Shown here: positions 1-9,026 of the stretch, piece by piece
How the letters are laid out: the number at the start of each line of letters is the position of its first letter
Numbering within the stretch: the first letter of the stretch is position 1
DNA from: Rhodopila sp.
GTDB lineage: Bacteria > Pseudomonadota > Alphaproteobacteria > Acetobacterales > Acetobacteraceae
Reading direction: 5' to 3'
NCBI GenBank assembly: GCA_028291505.1
Contig: JAQGHW010000097.1
Location: 1 to 33,623, forward strand
DNA length: 33,623 bases
Made by a program: the position numbers and the translations under genes
The notes under the pieces: model-generated
The model's database searches: none
What the model was told of the DNA's origin: nothing
Seen by the model: the letters and a program-made list of their open reading frames with translations, nothing else

Positions 1-876
1 CTCCCCGATGTGGAAACGGCGGACCGGTTGGTGGCGCACGCGCGGGGTATCGGTGCAACCCTGGTGTTCGATCTCGATGATGATCTCTTGAACATCCCGC
101 GCAATCATCCCGAGGCGCAGGTGCTTCGCCCCCGTGCCAAGGTCGTGCGCAGGATGCTGGATGTCGCTGACGTCCTCTGGCTGTCCACGCCTGCTCTGGC
201 TGAGCGCCTGTCATCGATCCGTGCTGACGCCGAGGTGGTGGCGAATGGACTGGACGAACGCATCTGGACGCCGTCGACCGTACCCTCACAGGATCAACCG
301 GTGCGCATCCTGTGCATGGGAACAACCACGCACGAACGCGATTTCGCGATGATAGAGCCCGCACTTTCCCGGTTGAAGGCCGAATATGACAACCGGGTCG
401 TCATCGATATCGTCGGTATGACCACACGGAACGATCTTCCACCGGGTCTGAATCGAATTGGTCCGCCGGCCAACGCCTGGCGGTCCTATCCGGGTTTCGT
501 GAACTGGCTGACGTCGGTGACCCCGCCGTGGCATATCGGGCTCGCACCTTTACTGGATACGCCGTTCAATTTGTGCAAGTCGCCGATCAAGGCGATGGAC
601 TATGCCGCGATGGGCCTGGTCGTTCTGGCGTCCGATACGCCGGTCTATCGCGGGTCTATCGCTGACGGGCCGGCAGGGCAGCTTGTGGCGAACAGCCCGG
701 CTGCGTGGTATGCGGCACTGACGTGGCTGTTGCGCAACTGGGATTCGCGCCGAACCGTCGCAGCCCGATCGCGTGATGCATTTGTTGCGCAGGCCAGTTT
801 GGCCAGTCAGGCAGATGGACGGCATAATGCCTTGACGCGCATTCTCGAGGGCTGGAAAACAAATGCAGCCGCCTGA
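1..876 (+). CDS. Glycosyltransferase C-terminal part, 5'-truncated by the window edge
   Basis: The frame is open from base 1 (LPDVETADRLVAHARG...), aligning with IPDLDTANRLADHARR in the next gene. The whole product is strongly similar to the C-terminal ~280 aa of the downstream ORF (FDLDDDLLNIP, YPGFVNWLTS, WHIGLAPLLDTPFN, KAMDYAAMGL.VLASDTP.YRGSIADGPAGQLVAN). Confidence 0.85.
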   Translation, partial: LPDVETADRLVAHARGIGATLVFDLDDDLLNIPRNHPEAQVLRPRAKVVRRMLDVADVLWLSTPALAERLSSIRADAEVVANGLDERIWTPSTVPSQDQPVRILCMGTTTHERDFAMIEPALSRLKAEYDNRVVIDIVGMTTRNDLPPGLNRIGPPANAWRSYPGFVNWLTSVTPPWHIGLAPLLDTPFNLCKSPIKAMDYAAMGLVVLASDTPVYRGSIADGPAGQLVANSPAAWYAALTWLLRNWDSRRTVAARSRDAFVAQASLASQADGRHNALTRILEGWKTNAAA

Positions 877-3800
877 GAGCCATCCTCCCCAGGACAACTT
901 GCCTCAATCCCCGTTGGCTCGTCTGGGTGAATTTCTCGATGCCGATTGGTATCAGAAACAGAATCCGGACATCCTGCGCGGAACGCTTGATCCATACCAA
1001 CATTTCATTCGCTACGGCGCGGCCGAAAAGCGCGATCCAAACCGTTTCTTCGACAGTGCCTGGTATATTGAACACAATCCCGACGTCGCCGCGAGCGGCC
1101 TCAACCCACTGCTGCATTACGCGCAAGCCGGCGCGGCGGAGTTGCGCAGCCCGCATCCTCGATTCGATGCGGTTTACTACGTCGAGCAGCATCCGGAAGC
1201 GGCGAGCAACCCCCTGCTCTATCACCTTCGGGTCGGCATGGCGCGGGGCTACCCGACCGAGAGGTCGGTCAATGTCCGCGACTACCTGCTGTCTGAAAAA
1301 CCAGCTTTGCCGATTCCCCGCGGGGTTTTCGCCGACGTCGTCATCTGGGCCTGCCATGGATTTGCCGACACCACGCGATGCGTCCGCTCGGTTTTGGCGG
1401 ACCACGCTTTCCCGCTGGCCCGAATCATCGTTGTCGATGATCGCTCGCCGGAGCCGGAACTGGGCGAATGGTTGCTCAATTTGGCTGATGAAGGCCAGAT
1501 CCACCTGATCCGCAACCGCCGCCGCCTGGGCTTCGCCGCCTCGGCCAAGCTTGGCGTGGATGCCGCCGAAGGGCACGACGTCGTGTTCCTGAGCGGCGAT
1601 ACCGAAGTCCCTGCCGGCTGGCTGCGCCGGATGATCGCCCATGCTTATGCCCAGCCGAATATCGCGACAGTTTCGCCACTCTGGGATTATGCCGCGATCA
1701 GCGGCTACCCAGATGACGCGGGCGCCCCGATCCTGCCCGGGGACACACCCGCGCGGATCGACGAGATTTGCCAGACGGTCAATGTGGGCCGGTCCGCTGC
1801 GATACCGGTATCGGCGGACCATTGTTGCTACATCCGCCGGGCAGCTTTGCTGGCGGCCGGCGCCTTCAGTGCCGCGGACGGCGATTTCTGTGACCGCGCC
1901 ACGACTGCCGGTTGGCGGCACCGCCTGGCCTGCGACACATTTGTCTACCGCAACGGACCCGCGGACCCGCGGTACGCCAGCTTGCCGGACGTCATACCAT
2001 TCCAGTTCGCCGTGACGGCGGCGCTGTTCCGAGACTCTGGACTGCCGGTCATCCTGATGATCACCCACAATTTCGGCGGCGGAGTCAGGCGGCATATCGA
2101 CAGTCTGGTGCAACGCTATCGCGACACCGCTCGGGTGCTCCTGCTGGAGGGAAGCGATCGCGGCGCGGCCTTGTCGGTCCCATCGCTACCCGATCATCCG
2201 GTGCTGACGCTGCCCGCGGACCGGCTCGACGACCTGATTACCGTGCTTCAGGCGGCCGGCCTTGCGCGGATTCACATCCACCATCTGCTGCAGATGGATA
2301 TGGACATTCGCGCTCTGATCCACCGACTGGGCGTGCCGTTCGATGTCACCGTGCATGACTACTACGCCCTCTGCCCGCAGATAAACCTGTTGCGTTGGGA
2401 AGAAGGAATTTACTGCGGTGAACCGGGCCCCGCCGCCTGCAACGCCTGCATCGCCGAGCAAAGCTCGCACGGTGCCAGGGACATCGTTTCCTGGCGCCGT
2501 GACTGGGCGTGGCAATTCATGGATGCGGATCGGGTGATCTGCCCGAGCGCGGATGTGAAGACGCGGCTGGATCGTCATGGGGTGGGTAAACGCGCGATTC
2601 TCGTTCCTCATGAACAACAGACGGAATCAACTTGGACGACCCGCCTGCCGGAATTTCTCGGGCCTCCGTTGCGGATCGTGTTGCTTGGGGTCCTGGCCAA
2701 CCATAAGGGCGCCCGATCCGTCGCCGAAGTCGCAGAGGCTGTTGCTCCCGGAACGATCGAGATCCATTTGATTGGCCATCTGGAGGCCAGGTTTCCGCAA
2801 CCCGCCCGGAAACTGATCAAGGCAACAGGGCGATATCAAGACCGCGATCTGCCGGCGCTTCTGCAACGGATCGACCCGCACGTTTTCTGGTTTCCGTCCT
2901 CGGCGGCGGAAACCTACAGCTACACACTGAGTACCGCGATCGCCACAGGGCTGCCGATCGTGGCGACCGATCTTGGATCGTTCACCGAACGTCTTACCGG
3001 ACGCCCGCATACCTGGCTGGTGGATCATCGGGCCTCATCAAACGACTGGCTGACGGTTTTCGATGAAGTGCGGACGATCCTGCGCGACCGAGTGCCCCCC
3101 CCACACACACCGCGCCCGCCTGCGATCTCGAATTTTTACACCGATCGGTATCTGTCGCGGTCGGTTCGGTCGGCACAGCCCACCAAAGCGGACGCCCGCC
3201 CGGGTCAACGGCCCAGGATCGCCATTGTACCGGAACGATATGCCTCCGGTGGTTTGACGCCATGCGGCTATATCCGGCTCTTGCAGCCGCTGGATCATCC
3301 GGCGATCGGCGGCGAATTCGACATCATTTTGGCCGATGCCGAAACGATATTCGACTATGACGCGGACATCATCGTCACCCAGCGATACGCCATCCCCGAC
3401 CTGGACACGGCCAACCGGCTGGCGGATCACGCCCGCCGCACCGGGGCGAAACTGCTATTCGATCTCGACGACGACCTGCTGAATATCCCCCACCACCACC
3501 CGGACGCGGCGACGCTTCGGCCATACGCGAAGGTGGTCCGCCGGATGTTGACCGTCGCGGACGCTGTCTGGGTCTCAACTGCCGGCCTCGCTGAACGCCT
3601 GGCGCCGATCCGGCCGGATGCGACCGTTATCGAGAACCGGCTGGACGAACGCATCTGGATCCACAGCCCTGCCCCCCCTGCACCGCTTTGGGACGATCCA
3701 GTCCGCATCCTGTGCACCGGAACCAGCACGCACGACAGCGATTTCGCGATGATCGAGCCGGCCTTGCTGCGGCTGAAGGCCGAATACGGCGACCGGATCG

Positions 3801-4366
3801 TCATCGACGTGCTAGGGATGACCAGCCGCAGCGAGCTTCCGCCCGAGCTGAACCGGATCGGTCCATCCACCCATGCCTCGCGATCGTATCCGGGGTTCGT
3901 CAACTGGCTGACGTCGATGCAGCCACGCTGGCATATCGGACTGGCGCCGCTGCTGGATACGCCGTTCAACCGGAGCAAGTCGTCGATCAAGGCAATGGAT
4001 TACGCCGCGATGGGCCTGGCCGTGCTGGCGTCCGATACACCGATGTATCGCGGATCGATCGCCGATGGGCCGGCCGGACAGCTTGTCGCGAATGATCATC
4101 GCACCTGGCACGCCGCGCTGGACTGGCTGATCCGCAATCAGCATCTTCGTGCCTCCACCGCGATGCGGGCGCGTGAGGCGTTCCTGTCCCAGGCCACGCT
4201 GGCCAGCCATGCCGAGACAAGGCTGGCGGCCTGGATGCGGTTGTTGCCGAACCGGACCATTGACCACCGTGCCGGCTTGCGAGACGCCCCGGCCGCGCTA
4301 ACTATACCGAATGGTGCAACTGACCCCGTTACCCGAAAGAGGCGTTATGGCGGTGGAGGGCGATGA
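863..4366 (+). CDS. Multidomain glycosyltransferase: N-terminal NPDV/HY-type repeats, GT2-like domain, GT4-like domain, third GT domain
   Basis: 1167-aa ORF. Repeats FLDADWYQKQNPDI / FFDSAWYIEHNPDV / FDAVYYVEQHPE; GT2-like IIVVDDRSPEPE...; GT4-like ITHNFGGGVRRHIDSL and SSAAETYSYTLSTAIATGLPIVATDLGS; C-terminal module paralogous to the upstream ORF. Start overlaps the upstream stop by 14 nt. Confidence 0.85.
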   Translation: MQPPESHPPQDNLPQSPLARLGEFLDADWYQKQNPDILRGTLDPYQHFIRYGAAEKRDPNRFFDSAWYIEHNPDVAASGLNPLLHYAQAGAAELRSPHPRFDAVYYVEQHPEAASNPLLYHLRVGMARGYPTERSVNVRDYLLSEKPALPIPRGVFADVVIWACHGFADTTRCVRSVLADHAFPLARIIVVDDRSPEPELGEWLLNLADEGQIHLIRNRRRLGFAASAKLGVDAAEGHDVVFLSGDTEVPAGWLRRMIAHAYAQPNIATVSPLWDYAAISGYPDDAGAPILPGDTPARIDEICQTVNVGRSAAIPVSADHCCYIRRAALLAAGAFSAADGDFCDRATTAGWRHRLACDTFVYRNGPADPRYASLPDVIPFQFAVTAALFRDSGLPVILMITHNFGGGVRRHIDSLVQRYRDTARVLLLEGSDRGAALSVPSLPDHPVLTLPADRLDDLITVLQAAGLARIHIHHLLQMDMDIRALIHRLGVPFDVTVHDYYALCPQINLLRWEEGIYCGEPGPAACNACIAEQSSHGARDIVSWRRDWAWQFMDADRVICPSADVKTRLDRHGVGKRAILVPHEQQTESTWTTRLPEFLGPPLRIVLLGVLANHKGARSVAEVAEAVAPGTIEIHLIGHLEARFPQPARKLIKATGRYQDRDLPALLQRIDPHVFWFPSSAAETYSYTLSTAIATGLPIVATDLGSFTERLTGRPHTWLVDHRASSNDWLTVFDEVRTILRDRVPPPHTPRPPAISNFYTDRYLSRSVRSAQPTKADARPGQRPRIAIVPERYASGGLTPCGYIRLLQPLDHPAIGGEFDIILADAETIFDYDADIIVTQRYAIPDLDTANRLADHARRTGAKLLFDLDDDLLNIPHHHPDAATLRPYAKVVRRMLTVADAVWVSTAGLAERLAPIRPDATVIENRLDERIWIHSPAPPAPLWDDPVRILCTGTSTHDSDFAMIEPALLRLKAEYGDRIVIDVLGMTSRSELPPELNRIGPSTHASRSYPGFVNWLTSMQPRWHIGLAPLLDTPFNRSKSSIKAMDYAAMGLAVLASDTPMYRGSIADGPAGQLVANDHRTWHAALDWLIRNQHLRASTAMRAREAFLSQATLASHAETRLAAWMRLLPNRTIDHRAGLRDAPAALTIPNGATDPVTRKRRYGGGGR

Positions 4367-5129
4367 CCGCGTCGCCTTCCTCCAAGGCCTGGTGTCCAAC
4401 GATATCGAAGCTGTTCGGTTCGGCCACGCCGTCTGGACAGCGCTACTGACGGCGCAGGGCAAGTGGCTGGCGGACTTCTTCGTGTTTGCCCATGCCGACG
4501 CGCTGTGGCTGGACTGTGAGGCCGAACAGATACCGATGCTCATCCAGCGCCTGTCGCGCTACCGGCTGCGAATGAAGGCCAGCGTGCGCGCGGAACCGGC
4601 GCTCCACGTCCATGTCGCCTGGGACGGGCGACCTGATGTGGACGGCATCATCGCCCCCGACCCAAGACTGCCCGATTTCGCCTGGCGTGTGCTCGCCCCG
4701 GAACCCCTTGCCGCCAACGCGACGCCGGAGGACTGGGACCGCTATCGTCTGGCCGCAGGCCTGCCGGACGGCTCGAAGGACATGGAGTCGGATCGCAGCG
4801 TCCTGCTGGAAGCTGGCTTCGATGAATTGGACGGCGTGTCGTGGTCGAAAGGCTGCTATATGGGCCAGGAATTGACCGCACGGACAAAGTATCGCGGCCT
4901 GGTCAAGCGGCGGCTGGTGCCGGTGGCTGTTGACGGGCCGATGCCGCCGCCCGGAAGCCCGGTGCTGCGCGATGGCATTGAGGTGGGTACGATGCGATCC
5001 GGTCGCGACGGAATTGGTCTCGCGTCGGTGCGGCTGGACGCCATGGGGGCGAAACTGCGCTGCGCAGACGCAACACTGGTCCCGGCGGTCCCCGGATGGA
5101 TGCGGCTGCCCGCAACAGCCGGGACGTAG
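4311..5129 (+). CDS. ygfZ: YgfZ/GcvT-like folate-binding protein (Fe-S cluster assembly/repair factor)
   Basis: Signature KGCYMGQELTARTKYRG; N-terminal DRVAFLQGLVSNDI. Alternative ATG at 4347 would reduce the overlap with the upstream ORF. Confidence 0.88.
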   Translation: MVQLTPLPERGVMAVEGDDRVAFLQGLVSNDIEAVRFGHAVWTALLTAQGKWLADFFVFAHADALWLDCEAEQIPMLIQRLSRYRLRMKASVRAEPALHVHVAWDGRPDVDGIIAPDPRLPDFAWRVLAPEPLAANATPEDWDRYRLAAGLPDGSKDMESDRSVLLEAGFDELDGVSWSKGCYMGQELTARTKYRGLVKRRLVPVAVDGPMPPPGSPVLRDGIEVGTMRSGRDGIGLASVRLDAMGAKLRCADATLVPAVPGWMRLPATAGT

Positions 5130-5140
5130 GTCGGTGGGCG

Positions 5141-6685
5141 CTAATCCATCGCCGCGTGGGCTGCGACCGGAGCGGCCGAGTTAAACCGGGGGCGGCGCAA
5201 CAGGAAGAGCAGCGCCAGCGACGGCAACGTTGTGAAGATCATCATCCAGTAATCGTCGATATAGGCGATGATTTGCGCTTGCTGGTTGACCATCTGGTCC
5301 ATCACCGCCGCACCATGCGCGTGCATCGGATTCCATGCCCTGCTTATCATCCCGCCGCCCTGAAGGGCTCGGTTGAACGGTGTCACCGACGCACCGATCG
5401 ACTCGTGCAGCACCTGCGTGTTGCGCGCCAGCATGGTCGACGTCACCGATACACCAACCGCCGCGCCGATATTGCGGAACAGGCTGAATAACGAGGCACC
5501 GTCAGTTCGGTATTGCGGCGGCAAGGTTGCGAACGCCAGCACCTGCAGCGGCAGGAACACGAACCCCAGCCCGGCGCCCTGCACCATGATCGTCACGATG
5601 ATCGTCCATTGCGAAACGTCCGGGGTCCACGCCGTCATCTCCCACATCGACCAGGCGAGCATCAAGATACCACCGGCCATAAGCTTGCGCGGGTCGATCA
5701 GGCTGGACAGACGACCGCCTGTCATCATCGCCGTCATCGTGCCGATGCCGCGCGGCGCCATGATCAGACCGGCGGTTTCCACCGGATAGTTCGCCAGATT
5801 CTGCAACCACGGCGCCATCAGGGACGAACTCGACACCAGGATTGTCCCCGTCCCCAACATCAGCAGCAGCCCGGCCGAGAAATTCCGGTCCTTGAACAGA
5901 ACGATTGGGATGAATGGCTTCTTCGCCGTGATCATGTGGACGACGAACAGGTAGACGCCAAGGCCACCGATAATCGCCTCCGCGATTACCTCGGTGGAGG
6001 TGAACCAGTCCTGGTCCTGGCCCCGGTCGAGCATCATCTGTACCCCGCCGATCCCGAGCGACAGCACGGCGAAACCGATCCAGTCGAAGCGCAGATTGAA
6101 GTTGCCGAACGACCGCGGCATGAAGAATATCAGGCCCAGGGTTGCCAGGATGCCGAACGGCAGGTTGATGTAGAAGACGTACCGCCAGTTGTACATCTCC
6201 GTCAGGTAACCGCCGAGGGTCGGACCCAGGATCGGTCCGACCATCACGCCGACGCCCCAGATCGCCATTGCCTTGCCGCGCTGTTCGGGCGGGTAGATGT
6301 CCATCATCGTGGACTGCGAGAGCGGCACCAGTGCGGCACCGAAGACGCCCTGCAGCAAACGGAAGACGACCATCTGCGGGAGCGACTGTGCCGCCCCGCA
6401 CATCATCGAGGTGACGGTGAAGCCAATCAGGCAGGTAACGAACAGGTATTTGCGGCCGAACCGCGACGCCAGCCACCCGACGGGCGCTGTCATGATCGCC
6501 GCGGCTGTGATGTAGGACGTCAGGACCCAGGTGATCTCGTCAAAGGTCGCCGACAGGCTGCCCTGCATGTACGGCAGCGCGACATTCGCGATGGTCTGGT
6601 CCAATGCCTGCATCAACGTCGCACCGACAGTGCACAAGGTGATGATCAGCCGATGTGGAACGCGTTCCTGAGGCGCCGAAGCCAT
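5141..6685 (-). CDS. emrB: DHA2-family MFS drug efflux transporter (EmrB/QacA type)
   Basis: 514 aa, many hydrophobic helices; LDQTIANVALPYMQGSLSAT, WVLTSYITAAAIMTAPVGWLASRFGRK, GPTLGGYLTEMYNWRYVFYINLPFG are DHA2 motifs. Confidence 0.9.
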   Translation of the reverse strand: MASAPQERVPHRLIITLCTVGATLMQALDQTIANVALPYMQGSLSATFDEITWVLTSYITAAAIMTAPVGWLASRFGRKYLFVTCLIGFTVTSMMCGAAQSLPQMVVFRLLQGVFGAALVPLSQSTMMDIYPPEQRGKAMAIWGVGVMVGPILGPTLGGYLTEMYNWRYVFYINLPFGILATLGLIFFMPRSFGNFNLRFDWIGFAVLSLGIGGVQMMLDRGQDQDWFTSTEVIAEAIIGGLGVYLFVVHMITAKKPFIPIVLFKDRNFSAGLLLMLGTGTILVSSSSLMAPWLQNLANYPVETAGLIMAPRGIGTMTAMMTGGRLSSLIDPRKLMAGGILMLAWSMWEMTAWTPDVSQWTIIVTIMVQGAGLGFVFLPLQVLAFATLPPQYRTDGASLFSLFRNIGAAVGVSVTSTMLARNTQVLHESIGASVTPFNRALQGGGMISRAWNPMHAHGAAVMDQMVNQQAQIIAYIDDYWMMIFTTLPSLALLFLLRRPRFNSAAPVAAHAAMD

Positions 6686-6832
6686 GGCCTATTTGGTTCC
6701 CGCGTCATCAAGCGCCCGCACGTGCGATCCACCGCTTCCAGCATGGCGCGGGAACCGCTGGCCCAAACCGACCGTGTCATGACCAAATGGATTTGTGGGG
6801 CCGTGACGAACAGGATTGGCACGCGCCATCGA

Positions 6833-7924
6833 CTAGAACAGGTCCCGCCAGCTTCGCGTGTGGCCGGTGTCGATTTCGGTCACCACGCTCATGCCGGCGC
6901 GCAGCTCCGGATCGCCGTCCTTGTGCTCGACCTTGACGCGCACCGGGATGCGCTGCACAACTTTGACCCAGTTGCCGGAGGTGTTCTGTGCCGGCAGCAC
7001 GGAAAACTCCGACCCGCTGTTCGGCGCGATCGCTTCGACTTCGCCTTTCCAGGTCCGGCCGGGGTAGGTGTCGACCGTCACATCAACCGGATTGCCCAGC
7101 TTCACGAAAGTCAGCTCGGTCTCTTTTGGATTGGCCTCGATCCAGACGTTGTCTGTCGAAACCAGCCCGAATGCCGCCGTCGCCGCCGCCAGATACATGC
7201 CGGGCTGCACCGTCTCCACCTGGGTCGCGATGCCGCTGAACGCCGCGTAGATCACAGTATGATCCAGTTGGCGCTGCGCTTCGTCGACCCGTGCCTGCGC
7301 CTGCAGGTAGTCATTCATGGTCTTCACATCGACCTCGGGATCGCCGCCGAGACGAGCGAGTTGCACGCCCGCGGTAACCTTCAGCGCCTCGACGGCCTGC
7401 TTGTCCGCCATCAGCAGGAAGCGGGCGTTGTCATACTCGGCGCGTGTGACGCCGCCGCCTTTTACCAAACCCGCGAAACGATCGTAACTTGCCTGGTCAG
7501 ATTCAAGCTGCGCCTGCTTCACATCGACCTCTCGCAGCATGCGCTTGTAGTCGAGCTTCATCGCATTCAGCGTCGAGACCATGCCATTGCGGTTGGCGGT
7601 CGCTCCCGCCAATGCGATCTCGAACGGCCGCGGGTCCAGCCGCAACAGGACCTCGCCCTTCTTCACCCGCTGGCCTTCGTGCACGGGCACCGCCGCAACG
7701 ATGCCCGACACGTCGGTGGAGATCACTTCCTTTGCAGCGCGCACGTAAGCGTCGTCGATCGACACATGGCGTCCACCGGTCAGCCAATAATAGCCCACAG
7801 CCACGATTACGACGGCGATACCGCCCAGCATCAGGATTGGACGAACCGCCGCGCGTCCAATGCGCCGGCGGGCGGGCGCGTCGGTCACCCGCGGTGCCGG
7901 CCCGGACATCGTTGCCTGGGACAT
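6833..7924 (-). CDS. emrA: HlyD/EmrA-family periplasmic adaptor
   Basis: 363 aa; one N-terminal TM, DVSGIVAAVPVHEGQRVKKGEVLLRLDPRPFEIAL, coiled-coil region, C-terminal barrel. Upstream of emrB on the same strand. Confidence 0.88.
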   Translation of the reverse strand: MSQATMSGPAPRVTDAPARRRIGRAAVRPILMLGGIAVVIVAVGYYWLTGGRHVSIDDAYVRAAKEVISTDVSGIVAAVPVHEGQRVKKGEVLLRLDPRPFEIALAGATANRNGMVSTLNAMKLDYKRMLREVDVKQAQLESDQASYDRFAGLVKGGGVTRAEYDNARFLLMADKQAVEALKVTAGVQLARLGGDPEVDVKTMNDYLQAQARVDEAQRQLDHTVIYAAFSGIATQVETVQPGMYLAAATAAFGLVSTDNVWIEANPKETELTFVKLGNPVDVTVDTYPGRTWKGEVEAIAPNSGSEFSVLPAQNTSGNWVKVVQRIPVRVKVEHKDGDPELRAGMSVVTEIDTGHTRSWRDLF

Positions 7925-8409
7925 CAGACGACCTCTCGCGCTTCGGTTTCGGCGGGATCGGCCCCTCGGCGCGACGCGTGAGCTTCTTGGGTCAAGGTCG
8001 ATTTCATCCGCACCAGTGTCTCGGTCATGATTTCTATCGAGTCGTCGTCGATCCCCGCGGTCACGATGCGCGTCATGTCGGCGCGCTGCTCATCGATTTC
8101 GTGCAGCACGTCGCGAGCCGGCCGCAGCAGGTGCAAGCGCCAGATCCGGCGGTCTCGCGGGTCCGGGCGGCGCTCGACCATGCCGCGCGCTTCCAGCCGG
8201 TCGATCAGGCGGGCGACGGTGATCGGCTCGACTTCGAGCAATTCGGACAGTTCTTTCTGGGAGATGCCGGGCTGGCGGTCGAGCCGGATCAGGATTGCCC
8301 ACTGCGCCCGCGTCATGCCATGCAACCGCGCTCGCTTGTCCGCTTCGACGCGAAGCAAGCGCGCGACGTCGTTCAGCAGAAACAGCAGATCGCGGTGAAA
8401 TTCGTTCAA
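7924..8409 (-). CDS. MarR-family transcriptional regulator
   Basis: RLDRQPGISQKELSELLEVEPITVARLIDRLEARGMVERRPDPRDRRIWRLHLL is a MarR winged helix. Probable TTG start at 8409. Stop/start overlap (TGATG) with the HlyD gene. The 261-aa ORF extension is unlikely to be coding. Confidence 0.85.
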   Translation of the reverse strand: MNEFHRDLLFLLNDVARLLRVEADKRARLHGMTRAQWAILIRLDRQPGISQKELSELLEVEPITVARLIDRLEARGMVERRPDPRDRRIWRLHLLRPARDVLHEIDEQRADMTRIVTAGIDDDSIEIMTETLVRMKSTLTQEAHASRRGADPAETEAREVV

Positions 8410-8434
8410 TGACGAGTCCTCTGGGTTGCGCTCA

Positions 8435-8452
8435 TCATAAGCGACGTTATCA
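8435..8452. promoter_or_regulatory. Candidate operator palindrome upstream of the MarR gene
   Basis: TCATAA-GCGACG-TTATCA, arms matching at 5/6 positions, 26 nt upstream of the proposed MarR start and inside the divergent MarR/crcB intergenic region. Confidence 0.4.
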
Positions 8453-8517
8453 TATGGATGCGAGTCCGGTTGCCATGCGTGCGGTGCAACACCGGTAGAA
8501 CTTTGTTGGGGAGATGC

Positions 8518-8895
8518 ATGGGGCCTTGGGTCGCGGTCGCCGTCGGCGGCGCAATCGGCAGCGTGGCTCGATTCTGGCTGGCGGGGGCCATGACGGCACT
8601 GACCGGACCGAGATTCCCGTGGGGAACCCTGCTGATCAACGTGCTCGGGTCGTTCGTCATCGGACTGGTGGCCGGGATCACCCTGACGCCGGCGCGGGTC
8701 GGGATGCATCCCGACGTCCGCATCTTCCTGATGACGGGCGTGTGCGGCGGCTTCACGACGTTCTCGGCGTTCAGCCTGCAGACGCTGGAACTGATGCAGA
8801 CCGGCGACGTCGTGCCGGCATTCGCCTATACCGTCGGCTCGGTCGTGTTTTGCGTCCTCGCCACCTATTGCGGCTGGCGGCTCGGGCGGGTCTGA
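8518..8895 (+). CDS. crcB: CrcB/FluC fluoride channel
   Basis: GGAIGSVARFWL, FPWGTLLINVLGSFVIGL, GVCGGFTTFSAFSLQTLEL are diagnostic. ATG at 8518 preceded by GGGGAG. Confidence 0.93.
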   Translation: MGPWVAVAVGGAIGSVARFWLAGAMTALTGPRFPWGTLLINVLGSFVIGLVAGITLTPARVGMHPDVRIFLMTGVCGGFTTFSAFSLQTLELMQTGDVVPAFAYTVGSVVFCVLATYCGWRLGRV

Positions 8896-9026
8896 GGCTT
8901 TACAATTGGTGCGCTGGGCTGGCAGGCTTTGGCGTGGCCGGGGCGGAATATGGCGACGATCTTCCAGATCGCCGGCCGGCTCACGGCGTTCCTCGCAATG
9001 ATAATTGGCTTCGTAAAGGGCGTGGC

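Noticed and set aside
656-2113. 485-aa minus-strand ORF antisense to the glycosyltransferase genes
   Set aside because: Shadow ORF: the plus strand carries clear GT domains and the minus translation has no recognisable fold.
5513-7981. 822-aa plus-strand ORF antisense to the MFS and HlyD genes
   Set aside because: Low-complexity, His/Arg/Gln-rich translation with no domain, exactly antisense to two confidently coding genes. Typical high-GC shadow ORF.
8410-8517. Possible fluoride riboswitch upstream of crcB
   Set aside because: No crcB-motif consensus (GGNGAUGG...CUGAUGACUCC) found in this stretch. Only a minor CCGGTTGC..GCAACACCGG pairing.
8514-9026. N-terminal extension of the amidohydrolase ORF through crcB
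   Set aside because: It reads crcB out of frame. The true start is ATG 9027, where family similarity begins (MDLIIRNARLFGG).
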